Below, one piece after another: positions 9,963-20,041 of a stretch of 64,000 bases of DNA. Every line of letters starts with the position of its first letter. Position 1 is the stretch's first letter. The translations under genes and the position numbers were made by a program. The notes under the pieces are model-generated. The model was not told the DNA's origin. It saw nothing but the letters and a program-made list of their open reading frames with translations, and ran no database searches. The stretch is from Hemicordylus capensis (taxonomy: Eukaryota; Chordata; Lepidosauria; Squamata; Cordylidae): positions 142,432,294-142,496,293 of the forward strand of contig NC_069662.1 of the NCBI RefSeq assembly GCF_027244095.1, written 5' to 3'.

Positions 9963-11590
9963 TGGTAATAAACTGGAATTATGTATAAATTAGGAGTGTG
10001 TGTGTGTGTTAATTCAGATGTGAAATATGTTTGTTATATATATCTCTTTAATTACCTTAACACAAAGAGAGACATGGGAGACATTGTCGTTACTTGAAAT
10101 GGTAATGTGAAAACCAGGCCTTGAAAATCCATGCTAAACCTGAAGATCTGGAAAAGCATTACCCTTTGAGAAGTCTGTCCATTTGCCAGCTTTCAGCTAA
10201 GGGCTTTTCAAAACACTCAGCGGGTAAAATTGGATTCAGCCTGGCTGTGTGATCAGTGATTCTCCATAGCCCATGAAAAGGGCAAATGGACTTAAACATC
10301 CAAATCAAACAAAGGAAAAAAAATGCAGCTGTCTTGGCTACAAACCCCAGTAAATATCAGCATCAGCTGCATCCTTCGCAGTGAGGCTATGCAGAGTAGA
10401 GCTACTGTGTATTATATGTTAGCAGGAAAACAGAAAGCAGCTGTGAAGAATAAATATGGCTTCTCGTCTGTTTAAGAGTAAACTATCTCTAAGCTCATCA
10501 GCCTCTATAATGGAAGAGTATTATTTTTCATAAATGAAAATGGCAAAAGTCTGATATCTAGGTATGCTGGCTTAATAGAAATTGCCGTGCTTGTAAAGGC
10601 TTGGTTGATATTCCAGTCACGGCGACTCAGAAGCTTATTCTGGAGTTCATTCGGAGGAGGTAATGGCTAGGAAAATGACAAAGAAACCTGTTACTGACCA
10701 TTAGTGAGCAATCACTCTGTCATATTACCAAGATAATTTAGATAAATGGGGGGTTTAGCTGTCTCCCAGGGAGACGAGATGCTGATATTTCAGATAGTAA
10801 CAACCTTTTAAAAGATTTTGACGTGTGTATGTGTGTATGTGTGTACACACACACACACACACACACCATTCTGCAGACTTCGACTGGTTCCTTCGTATCT
10901 GTCTGATGGAAATAATAATAATCCATTTCAGCAAACTGAAAAGGAAAAATAAGTCTGATGTTCATTTCCCCCCACCTGGAGTTCGAGAAGCACAAGGGGG
11001 CTTCTCATCATACATGATGACATTCTAACCCCCCCTTGTGATGGCAGACACCACCCCACCAGCCTGTTTACCACAAGAAAAGCCCCTTGGAAGGTCAGTG
11101 GCCCCCTAGAGCAGCACCCAATGAGGCTGCTGGATGCACAATTCTTCCCTCCCTTCGATGCACAAGTGGAAACACTGTATGCATGCATGCAGGCTTCACT
11201 GGACCCAATCCATTGCCCGGCAAACACAGAGGCTGCTAATTATGGAAACGAGATATTATGGCGGACATCCTAAGACTGTGCACGTGCAGCCAAAAGAAGC
11301 ATGTGTGCAGCAGATGATCCACTTCTGAAGGCAGCCTGGGCAGTGTTGCACTGGAAGGCGGGCACAGCTTCTGACATCTCAGCAGCAGCCTATCCTGGGC
11401 TTCCTGCAGCTACTCTAGCTTGCCACTTCTGTGCACTGTGCTATACTGTACAATGATATATTGACTGCCAAGGCAGCAGGTTGGTGACCAAAATGATGAT
11501 TACTATTTCTTGGTGGAAATAAACCAGATTTGAGCTTTGGAAAGGAAAGCAATTATAATAGTTATTTCAAACGAAAATATCCATGGAATG
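9963..11590. other. Intergenic sequence; possible conserved non-coding stretch
   Basis: No gene. A compound GT/CA microsatellite lies at 10825-10865. The stretch 10380-10740 has no repeat relatives in this window and has the texture of single-copy regulatory DNA, but conservation cannot be judged from one sequence. Confidence 0.4.
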
Positions 11591-11594
11591 CTGT

Positions 11595-11830
11595 GGAATT
11601 CCACAGCTGTGGAATGCACTCCCTATAGACATTCATGGCTTAATATCTTTATCAGCCTATAAAAGAGCCTTTAAGATGCTTTTTTTTTTTTTTTTTTAGC
11701 CTGGCTTTTAGTAATCTTGGAATGTTTTCAATTGTTGTTTTAACAGTTTGTTTTATTTTGGTTTTTTGTATTCATCTTTGTGAACTGCCTAGAGCCTTTG
11801 GAGTCAGGCAGTATAGAAATTAACTTATTA
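11595..11830 (+). mobile_element. L2-type LINE 3' end
   Basis: The run 'ttcatggcttaatatc', 'gtgaactgcctagagcc' and 'ggcagtatagaaatta' is the usual end of L2-type copies ('aaactgcc...ggtagtataaa' in the copy ending at 35640). It is followed by simple repeats as a tail. Confidence 0.65.
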
Positions 11831-11859
11831 ACAACAACAACAACAACAACAACAACAAC

Positions 11860-11893
<34 letters not shown>
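11831..11893. repeat. (AAC)n(AAT)n microsatellite
   Basis: About nine AAC units are followed by about eleven AAT units at the end of an L2 copy. The apparent poly-Thr/Asn frame across it is an artefact of the repeat. Confidence 0.92.
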
Positions 11894-11964
11894 GCACTGA
11901 AAAATAACAGTAGAACTCACAGCTATTATGCATATGAATATGCTAGATATTTCTACACTGCTTT

Positions 11965-13305
11965 TCAACAAAGTCAAGGAGCACAGTGAAAAAATGGGAT
12001 GACTACAACTAAATGTAAAGAAGACTAAACTATTGGCAATGGGTACAGCAACCAGTCTCACAATTGATAATGAAGACATTGAAGTGGTGGATAGCTTCTG
12101 CCTTTTAAGATCATCCATCAACAGTAAAAGATCCAGCAGTAAAGAAATACGCCGCAGACTGGTAGGGGTGCGCACAAAACCAGCTGGCCCGGTTCGGTTT
12201 GAGTCCAAACTGGACAAACCAGACCAGTTTGGTTTCTCCCCCATTGAACCCCCACAGTATGGTTTGGTGGGGTTTGTGAACATTGGGTTTTTAAAAAAAT
12301 AATAATAGTACTTATCCCCTCTGGGGGGCTTCTCCAAGGCCATGGAGGAGGCCAGCGGAGATTCCCCCTCCCCCGCCAGCCTTCCTCATGCCAAAAATCA
12401 CCTGGTCATGACCCAGCCATGCAGGGGCTCATTGCACACGCACGGCAGCCTCCAAAATGGCCACCACGACAGGGGAAAGGCCCGGAAAGGGCTGGAGAAA
12501 ACCCAAACTGGGCAACTTTTGGCATGAGGAAGGCTGGCAGTGGGGAGGGGGAACCTCCGCAGACCCCCAAAATTTAAATTAAAACAATATTTTTAAAAAA
12601 TGCTCGTGAACCCCCCAAAAGGCCGGGGTGTGTGTGTCTGTCCAAGGTCAGAATGAACAAGGGGTGGTTCGGATCAACCCCGAACTGTCAAACCTACCAG
12701 CTTGATGTCGAGCGGGCTCGACATCAAACCAATTTGCACATCCCTAAAGACTAGCACTTAGTAGGGTTGCAATGAAGGCCTTCAAAAGGATATTTAGATG
12801 CTGTGATGTTTCTATACCTACAAAGATTAGAATTGTTTGGACAATGGTTTTTCCCGTGGCACTTTATGGATGTGAAAGCTGGACTTTGAAGAAGCAAGAT
12901 AGAAAAAGTATTGATACTTTTCAACTTTGGTGTTGGAGATGACTTTTGAGGATACCATGGACAGCCAGGAAAACAAACAAATGGATCATAGAACAAATCA
13001 ATCCAGAATCTTCACTCGAGGCACAAATGACCAGGCTCAAACTATCATACTTTGGACACATTATGTGAAAACCCAGCTCCTTCGAGAAGTCCGTAATACT
13101 AGGAAACGTTGAAGGAAAGAGAAGAAGAGGACAACCAACAGCAAGGTGGATAGACTCGATTACAACAGCAATGAATGCACCACTGAGAGACCTTAAAGGC
13201 CAAGTTGAAGACAGATCATCCTGGAGAGAAACTATCTATGTGGTCGCTAAGAGTCGACACCACCTTGACAGCACTCAATCAATCAATCAATCAATTTCAA
13301 CAGAA
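11965..13305 (+). mobile_element. Bov-B/RTE LINE 3' half, split by a MITE
   Basis: Conceptual translation gives the RTE reverse-transcriptase tail. 'LNVKKTKLLAMG' and 'SSSKEIRRR' appear before 12163. After the inserted element come 'MVFPVALYGCESWTLKK', 'TFQLWCWR' and, near the 3' end, 'RRRGQPTARWIDSI' and 'WRETIYVVAKSRHHLDS'. These match the order of motifs in Bov-B elements. The copy has several stops and frame changes and is inactive. The 3' end is a short CAAT/CAATCAAT repeat (about 13265-13295). A MITE at 12163-12747 interrupts it between the EIRRRL codons and the next block. Bov-B is the presumed mobiliser of the Sauria SINEs here. Confidence 0.85.
12163..12747. mobile_element. MITE with 7-bp target duplication, copy B, inside Bov-B
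   Basis: The left end is TAGGGGTGCGCA and the right end is TGCACATCCCTAA. The flanks are AGACTGG (12156-12162) and AGACTAG (12748-12754), six of seven matching. Excising the element rejoins the LINE reading frame across EIRRRLAL, which fixes the boundaries independently. The subterminal zones hold repeated 'ggttcgg', 'accag' and 'ggtttg' words. It is non-coding and, at 585 bp, the longest of the three copies. Confidence 0.75.
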
Positions 13306-13366
13306 ATTCCCAAAACAGTTTACATAGATATAAATAATTAATATTAATATCTCCTGCTAATATGGC

Positions 13367-13640
13367 AATATCCCCTGCTAACATGGCAAAGGAGCACCTT
13401 TTAACGTGGTGATTCTCTTTATTTAGCAGGGAGAGAGTAACTGGTCCTATCCACCCCCAGCACAGTACCTCCAGTGACTGTTGCTGGTGCCTATCTTATG
13501 TTTCTTTTTAGATTGTGAGCTTTTGGGGGACAGGGATCCATCTTATTTATTTATTTATTATTTCTCTGTGTAAACTGCCCTGAGCCATTTTTGAAAGGAC
13601 GGTATAGAAATCAAATTAATAAAATAATAATAATTAATAA
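13367..13640 (+). mobile_element. SINE-like repeat with LINE-derived tail
   Basis: It starts 'cctgctaacatggcaaagg' and continues 'cacccccagcacagtacc' and 'gattgtgagcttttggggg'. It ends with the CR1/L2-like tail 'aaactgccctgagcc' and an AAT-rich tail. The same order occurs at 18258-18803, 35738-35985 and 58780-59035. I do not know a name for this family; it has no clear tRNA head. Confidence 0.7.
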
Positions 13641-13795
13641 TTAATAAATGGCTCCCAAGAAACATAAGACAAGACACCAGCAACAGCCACTGGAGGGATG
13701 CTGTGCTGGGGGGATGAATAGGGTCAGTTGCTCTCCCCCTGATAAATAAAGAGAATCGCCACTTTTAAAAGGTGCCTCTTTGCTCAGTTACAGAA
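13641..13795 (-). mobile_element. Second copy of the same SINE-like repeat, inverted
   Basis: It reads in reverse as 'ctcacaa...'-less tail, 'gacaccagcaacagccac', 'gtgctgggg' and 'ttaaaaggtgcctctttgc'. With the preceding copy it forms a tail-to-tail inverted pair of about 430 bp. Such a pair can fold as a hairpin in RNA. Confidence 0.65.
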
Positions 13796-14233
13796 TCCGC
13801 AAGAGTAAAAGAGACCTACATTCTGACCCCTGTGCAGCCATGGCATTTAAAAGTTATCTTAGGACAGCCACTCTTTCTCAGTTTAGCCTCCCTCAGAGGG
13901 CTTTGTGAGGATAAAACACATCCTCACTTATCTTTTGGAAAAGTTAATTTTGTTAGAAAAGTTTATTTTAGATTGTGAGCCCTTGGGGGACAAATTCTCA
14001 TGTAGAAATAAGGGCAGGGGGGAAAGTGTAACTATTGAATAAATCAGAATCAAGAGAGTTCCACCCCTGTTTCAGTGGGATAGGGATATTCTCTTTTCTT
14101 TACAGTGGATGGCTCCAAAAGACCTACTGGACAAGGATCATTCATTTATTTTGATTTTGCCCCTTGGTAATATTTTTAAAACAAATGGTGTTGGTGGGAC
14201 GTTGACACTCCTGTGACCGGCAGGAGCAAGATG

Positions 14234-14385
14234 GGAGGGCCTATAGCTCAGTGATAAAACGCCTTTGCATGAGAGCACCCCAGATTTAATCCCTGGCATC
14301 TGCTGAAGCTCTGGAGTGCTTCTGCCAAAGAGCCAGATGGACCAATGGTGCTACTCAAGACAAAGCAGTTTCATATATTCCAAAA
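14234..14385 (+). mobile_element. Old Sauria SINE fragment
   Basis: The A-box-like 'tatagctcagtgataaaac' and B-box-like 'gatttaatccctggcatc' are followed by 'agatggaccaatggtgc' and 'cagtttcatatattcc'. The middle is shortened and diverged. Confidence 0.65.
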
Positions 14386-14570
14386 ACATGTATGCAGCAT
14401 AACCAAATATGCCAAATCTAATAATTTATAAAGGTTTCTCAGCTTTTCTTGGTTCAGAATCTGGGTTACTTTGGCACAAAATGGTTACTTTGAGAAAATC
14501 TACATCCGTAATCATAGTTAATTAAAACAGAAAGTTCCAAGTTCCATACCTCCATGCAGACTACTGGGGG

Positions 14571-14892
14571 CAGGGGCGTAACTACCATTAGGTAAGGGGA
14601 GGCACTCGTCTTGGGGCCCCACTGCCTCGAGGGGCCCCCCAGAGGCACATCACATGACTCTCCACCCGCCCATGTTGCACCCCCTATGAATTATGTTGAG
14701 TCCCTTGGAGATCGGAAGGAGCAGAGAGTAAAAAAACTAGATTCAATGTGAACTAGATATTCACCGTATTCATAATGGGGATGTGAGTGTGAGTGCACGA
14801 TATATTGTGAAGTGTGTTTGTGTGTGTATATCAGCAAGGGGCCCATTTTAAAATCTTGTCTCTGGGCCCCCTCCAACCTTGCTATGCCCCTG
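14571..14892. mobile_element. hAT-type non-autonomous element, short form
   Basis: The left end is CAGGGGCGTAACTACCATTA and the right end is ...CTTGCTATGCCCCTG. The flanks ACTGGGGG and CTAGGGGG are compatible with a decayed 8-bp duplication. The same termini delimit the longer copy at 20042-21067, in opposite orientation. It is non-coding. Confidence 0.75.
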
Positions 14893-15156
14893 CTAGGGGG
14901 AGACTGCAATAAACAGATGTGAAGCCCGCTGTGGTTCTGGTAGTATCCCCTGCATCCTGAAGTCCGCTGTGAAGAGATTCCATGGAACTAATACTGTACT
15001 CTATTTTACCTGAATCCAAGACTAGGTTTTTCCCACATCCGTTGATGTTAGAAACTGTGGAGTCTGAATGTAACCTTTTTTTTTTTTTTAAGGAGGTCAT
15101 TTTAAATTCAAGGTTAACTTCTATTTGGGCAAATACTGTAAGGTACTTTCTATAGT

Positions 15157-15451
15157 GAGGAGAACTGGTCTTGTGGTAGCAAGCATGACGTCCCCGTAGC
15201 TAAGCAGGATCCACCCTGGTTGCATTTGAATGGGAGATTACATGTGAGCACTATAAGATATTCCCCTCAGGGGATGGAGCCGCTCTGGGAAGAGCAGAAG
15301 GTTCCAAGTTCCCTCTCTGGCTTCTTCAAGATAGGGCTGAGAGAAATTCCTGCCTGCAACCTTGGAGAAGCCGCAGCCAGTCTGTGTAGGCAGTACTGAG
15401 AGAGATGGACCAATGATCTGACTCAGTATATGGCAGCTTCCTATGTTCCTA
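15157..15451 (+). mobile_element. Composite SINE: 5S-like head plus Bov-B-like tail
   Basis: It starts 'gaggagaactggtcttgtgg'. It then carries 'gctaagcaggatccaccctg' and 'catttgaatgggaga', which resemble the internal control region of 5S rRNA ('gctaagcagggtc...ggatgggaga'). Next come 'ggggatggagccgctctggg' and the Bov-B-like tail ending 'cttcctatgttcctatt'. It is a good copy for defining this composite family and is not a 5S rRNA gene. Confidence 0.82.
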
Positions 15452-15459
15452 TTGCTTAG

Positions 15460-17640
15460 GTAGAGTGGAGTAAACAGCAATCACGTGTGGCTCCCTGTGA
15501 TCCCTTCAAACTCTACTTCTTTATTGACATTGATAATTTATTTGACTCAAAGGCTAATGGTTGCCTGTTTGTTTTATCGGTAATCACTGAATCCATGGAA
15601 AGGGCTGTCCATATTATAGTTAGCACAGAAACGAAACAAAGAAATCCATGGCTGAAGACAAATTCAAAAGGCATAAAATGAAGGTTGTGGTGAAGCTATT
15701 GAACGGATTGTATGTTCCTGCGCTTTCAGTTGTGATTTCCAAGTATTTAGTCTGTAACATTTAGCATTTATTATTCTGTCTCCTTTTTAAGAGGTTTGGA
15801 TCCAGGAGGGGAAAGCAAAATCCAATATAACACCACAAAGAACAATTGTCTCAATTGCAATAAAGTATAAGTGCAGTTCAGATTAAAATGATTATGTCAA
15901 TAAAGAAGTCCGCGTTTGAAAGATTACACAGAACCTCAGAGAGTCCTGCAGCCGGTGGCACATTAAATTGAACATCCTGTCCTTTGATTGCCCCACGTTC
16001 AAAGTCCAAGTATATAAAAACAATATCACTGATCAACAAGAGGTGATGATGCAATAATGTCAGCTAGCTGAAGAGCCTTCAGGATTCTTCTTGATTTTGC
16101 CCTCATTTCTGTTCCAAAGGTCCAGCTGGCAATATCATACTTAGCTCATGTTACATGGTGGCCTACAATAGATGCAAATCTGGCAATATGACTTAAAAGG
16201 GAAACTATTTCCATCTAAGCCTAGGATGCAAGTGAGAATGCTTTTGTATTTTGATCGTGTTCTTTCCATTTTGATTGCCTCTGAACTGTTCCTTTATTTT
16301 TATTTTTTTACTTAACCAACTAGACCATTTACTTGTTTTTATGTATTTTATTGTTTTAACTCTAGTCTGTGCGGGAAAGTACTATGTTCAGCTGTACCTG
16401 TGCCCGCTTTGGTCATTATGCTAAGGAGATGCTCTGGGATATTTTATTACTACTACTAAATATTTATATACCACTCTTTGGCCAAAGTTCTCAGATTTTA
16501 GGGGGTTTCCCCTTTGTGGTTGGAAGATGAATTCTTGTATGAACATGATGGACCACCCCTTCTTGACCCTAGGGAGTCCAGGCTGTGGGTTCAGGTACCG
16601 GGTCTACCTCTAAAATGCTAGCCAGTGGCAGCAAAAAAACAATTTTTAGGAGAAGTCTGGGGGTGCACAGGTTAAGATCTTGCATGCCCTAACCCCCCCC
16701 CCTTTATTCTGCATGGAAATCTGTAAATCTGGCAAGATGATTTAAACGTCTGCCAGTCAGTTTAAAAGCAGCTGCTGTTGCAACTCAAGTTACAGGAAAT
16801 GTGTAGGATTATTACCATCATTGTTAGTGGGTTGCATTAAGTTGTAAAGACTTGATTGCTGGTAAAAGCAACAGGGCAGGCACAAAATGCCTAAAAATGC
16901 CTACAATTAAAACTCAGATTGCAACATCAATAAGCGTGAAGTGCTAGCCCCTGAAGAATTGCAATAGCCATGCATACGTGGAGGGGTGGTGGCAGGGGAA
17001 ACGAATGGCAAATTTCATTATGTTTAAGTGGAGAAATCTAACTATTTTGATGCAATTCAACAAATGTGGATTATTTTTAGCACTCAGGCTTTTTTATAAG
17101 ATGCTAGGGGCGAATAAGGATGCTATATTTGCCCTTGCATCAAACTGGATTAACACTGATCAGCATGAGAAGGCTGTGGATTCTAACGACTCAGCGCTCA
17201 GCTGACATTTCTAGGTCTCTTGTTTCCCCAGCATATTACAAAAGGGAGCACAATGACATGGAAAGCCCTTGTGGCTTGATTTCTAATAGCTTCGTACCTG
17301 CTTGCTGGAGGATGTTACTAGGATTTGTTCAAGAGAGAAAGCTGCTTGGAAATAGGCCTTAATGCAAATTGAGCATAATACCAACTGGACTTAGCTGTTA
17401 ACTTTGCAAATCCACTTTTTGACTATCCTTGATGCATCACACTTTACTGAATAACTGCCTTTGGCCAAATAATCATTTCTGATTTCAGGATAAATTTCTA
17501 AGAGCAGCATGCTGAGATTCTGACCTTTTAAAAAACGGTGTAATTTAGACGGAGCTTTACTAGAGCTTGTCATCTCCTCTCCCTGTTGACTTTTGGAAGC
17601 TTTTCAAGGCCTCGGTGTGCTGTGATTTGAAAACTGCATT
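15460..17640. other. Intergenic sequence, nothing certain
   Basis: No gene. A short tail like that of the SINE at 35738 appears near 16440-16500 ('tatataccactctttggcc'). The rest is unique-looking AT-rich DNA. Confidence 0.5.
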
Positions 17641-17643
17641 AAT

Positions 17644-17911
17644 CACAGTGGCTGACACAATGCGCACCATAATGGAGTTGCTGCGTCGGGGCTTCTGTGG
17701 AGCCAGAAGGTAACCCCCATGCTGAAGAGAACTTGTGGTCATGTAATCAGTGTTACTGCTATTTCTCCCATGCATGACCATGGGAGAAACAGCTATAATG
17801 CTGATTGTGCAATGGCTGGGTTCTCTCCGGCATTGGGACTGCCTTCTAGCCCCACTGCAGCCCCAACACAGTTCTGTTCCAGTTACAGTGCTCAATGTGT
17901 CAGCCACAGCC
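17644..17911. mobile_element. Fold-back (near-palindromic) DNA element
   Basis: The left arm begins AGTGGCTGACACAATGCGCAC and the right arm, reverse-complemented, begins TGTGGCTGACACATTGAGCAC. Complementarity continues inward through 'gaagagaac' and 'tttctcccatg' to a centre at about 17777. The whole 268-bp element can fold into one hairpin. Open frames on both strands across it are by-products of the palindrome. Target duplication is not clear. Confidence 0.65.
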
Positions 17912-17960
17912 AGGTTTTCCATGTGGTGGCTCACAACCAAAGCAATGAACTGTTGCTCTG

Positions 17961-18275
17961 GTGGAGAACTGGTCTTGCAGTAGCGAGCATGAATTGCCCC
18001 CTTTACTAAGCAGGGTGTGCCTTGGTTTGCATTTGGATGGGTGATGTGAGCACTGTCTGCTGTAAGATATTCCCCTTAGGGGACAGGGCTGTAGCTCAGT
18101 GGTAGAGCATCTGCCTGGCATGCATACAGAAGGTCCCAGGTTCATGCCCTTGTACCTCCAGGTAGGGCTGGAAAAGATGCTAGCCTGAAACCTTGGAGAA
18201 GCTGCTGCCAGTCAGTGTAGACATTATTGAGTTAGATGGACCAATGGTCTCACTCAGCAGCTTTCTATGCATGCA
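17961..18275 (+). mobile_element. Composite SINE with both a 5S-like and a tRNA-like head
   Basis: The order is 'gtggagaactggtcttgc', a 5S-like block ('actaagcagggtgtgcc' and 'catttggatgggtga'), and 'taagatattccccttagggg'. A complete tRNA-like unit follows, with A-box 'tagctcagtggtagagcat' (about 18090-18108) and B-box 'ggttcatgccc' (about 18139-18149). The end is the Bov-B-like tail 'gagttagatggaccaatgg'. This is the clearest evidence in the window for two polymerase-III-type heads in one SINE. Confidence 0.85.
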
Positions 18276-18803
18276 GAAGGAAAGCATTCATGTGCAAGAG
18301 TGTTACAGAATAGTGTAACACTCCTGCTAACTGAAGAAAGAGACACCTTTTAAAGTGGTGATTCTCTTATATTTAGCAAGGGGAGAGCAACCGGCCCTAT
18401 CCAGCCCCAGCACAGCATCCCTCCAGTGGCTGTTGCTGGTGTCTCTCTTATGGTTCTTGTTTAAATTGTGAGCCCTTTGGGGACAGGTCTCATTCAGCAG
18501 CTTTCTATGCATGCAGGACAGCATTCATGTGTAAGAGTGTTACAGAATAGTGTAACACTCCTGCTAATTGAGGAAAGAGACACCTTTTAAAGTGGTGTTT
18601 CTCTTATATTTAGCAGGGGGAGAGCAACTGGCCCTATCCAGCACCAGCATGGCATCCCACCAGTGGCTGTTGCTGGTGTCTCTCTTATGTTTCTTGTTTA
18701 AATTGTAAGCCCTTTGGGGACAGGGGACCATTTTATTTATGTATTTTCCTTTGTAAACCGCTTTGTGAACTTTGGTTGAAGAGCGGTATATAAGCAGCAT
18801 TAG
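18248..18803 (+). repeat. Tandem duplication of about 240 bp spanning SINE pieces
   Basis: Unit 1 (18248-18486) and unit 2 (18487-about 18722) both run from 'gtctca.tcagcagctttc', through 'gttacagaatagtgtaacac', 'cctgctaa' and 'caccttttaaagtgg', to 'ccctttggggacag'. They differ at scattered sites. The last unit continues into the LINE-like tail 'aaaccgctttgtgaac' to about 18803. The junction joins a Sauria SINE end to a second SINE-like repeat, so the segment duplicated after both had been joined. Confidence 0.75.
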
Positions 18804-20033
18804 TAGTGGTGGTGGTGGTGTTTCAATTTGTGCAACTTTGCGAGAAACAAGCCAGCACTAACACAGTGCTGTTAAAAAGCACAGTCTTGGCAAAAGCAGT
18901 TTGCAGCCTCCCTACTTTGGTTGTGCAAAGCAGCACTTGGAATGGATGTGCATTTGGATGCAACAAAGCTATGACAACTTCTTGTGTTTGCACAAATTCC
19001 CAGCTTCTGTGAGCGGAAAGTTGCTCTGGACTGTAAAATTAGCTTGAATTGACTTTACTTACCACATCAAAAGTGATCCAAGTGGACTCCACCATGTGGG
19101 AAACTGCAATCAAGTTAAGAGTTCAGCCAAGCCATACCTCTCTCTTCCAGTCCTGTCTGGATGCACCTGTGGTGGCTTTCAACAAAGATAATCGACAGGA
19201 CTCTTGAGGCGACGCTTTCCCTGTTTCAGCAGCTCCGTTTTCTGACTTCACCTCCTCTTCTGCCCTCGCTGTTTCGTTTGACCTGGCTTGCTCCATGTGA
19301 AGCAGGAGGCATCCCTGCAAGTAAATACATACCCCCACCTGTCACTGCCAGCACCTGTTAGGATGCTTTGTTGGAAAAATAAAGAACTTTTTGTGGGTTC
19401 TAATGTAAGTAGCATCATTACAACACACCACATTATAACAAATTACAGTCATTGCCATAGAACCCGTGTGGAGGTGAGAACAAAAAGAGGATTAGTCATT
19501 GAAATGGTACACTGTCATTTTAAGGTACTTGTGATGAGCAGCTGCCCACAAGTAGTTTCAAACTGACATTTAAATGCTCAATGGCTCCTTGTTAGTGAAA
19601 GGGCTTTGCATTCTGTTCAGACCACAGAATAGAAAGATTTAGTTCCAATGTCACACTTTTCTTTATATTTCAGTGTATTGCTGCACTAAGATAAAATATC
19701 CTTTATACTAGAGGATCCATGGTTAGTACAGAGCCAGGTCTGTTGTTAAATCAGAGAGTCGTGTTGCTGTTAAATCAGAGAAAGATCCTTTATTTGAGCA
19801 AACAGAAAGAATGGCTCCATTGCTCATTTCAGCATCAAGTTCAGATTCAGATTAATCAGATCTTTATTATGCTCAATAACCCGCTTCATATAGTGAATAA
19901 TTGCTATATAACAACAATAACAACAGCAGTCATAACAACAGAGCACGAAATTGTGCATACAAGACATATAATAAAACTCAAATGTATACTAACAATCAAG
20001 TTAGCAATCAAATGTATGTTGCTGATAACTACT
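18804..20033. other. Intergenic sequence, nothing certain
   Basis: A GGT microsatellite lies near 18800-18820, and there is a loose inverted relation between 'atttgtgcaactttg' (about 18828) and 'gtttgcacaaattccc' (about 18987). No gene. Confidence 0.45.
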
Positions 20034-20041
20034 CATCAATC

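Noticed and set aside
11828-12343. 171-codon minus-strand frame
   Set aside because: It runs through AAC/AAT microsatellites, antisense Bov-B and part of a MITE, so it has no coding origin.
15190-15240. 5S rRNA gene
   Set aside because: Only the internal-control-like block matches, and it recurs as the head of many SINEs; no complete 5S sequence is present.
17560-17940. 126-codon minus-strand frame
   Set aside because: It crosses the whole fold-back element at 17644-17911; both strands are open because the element is palindromic.
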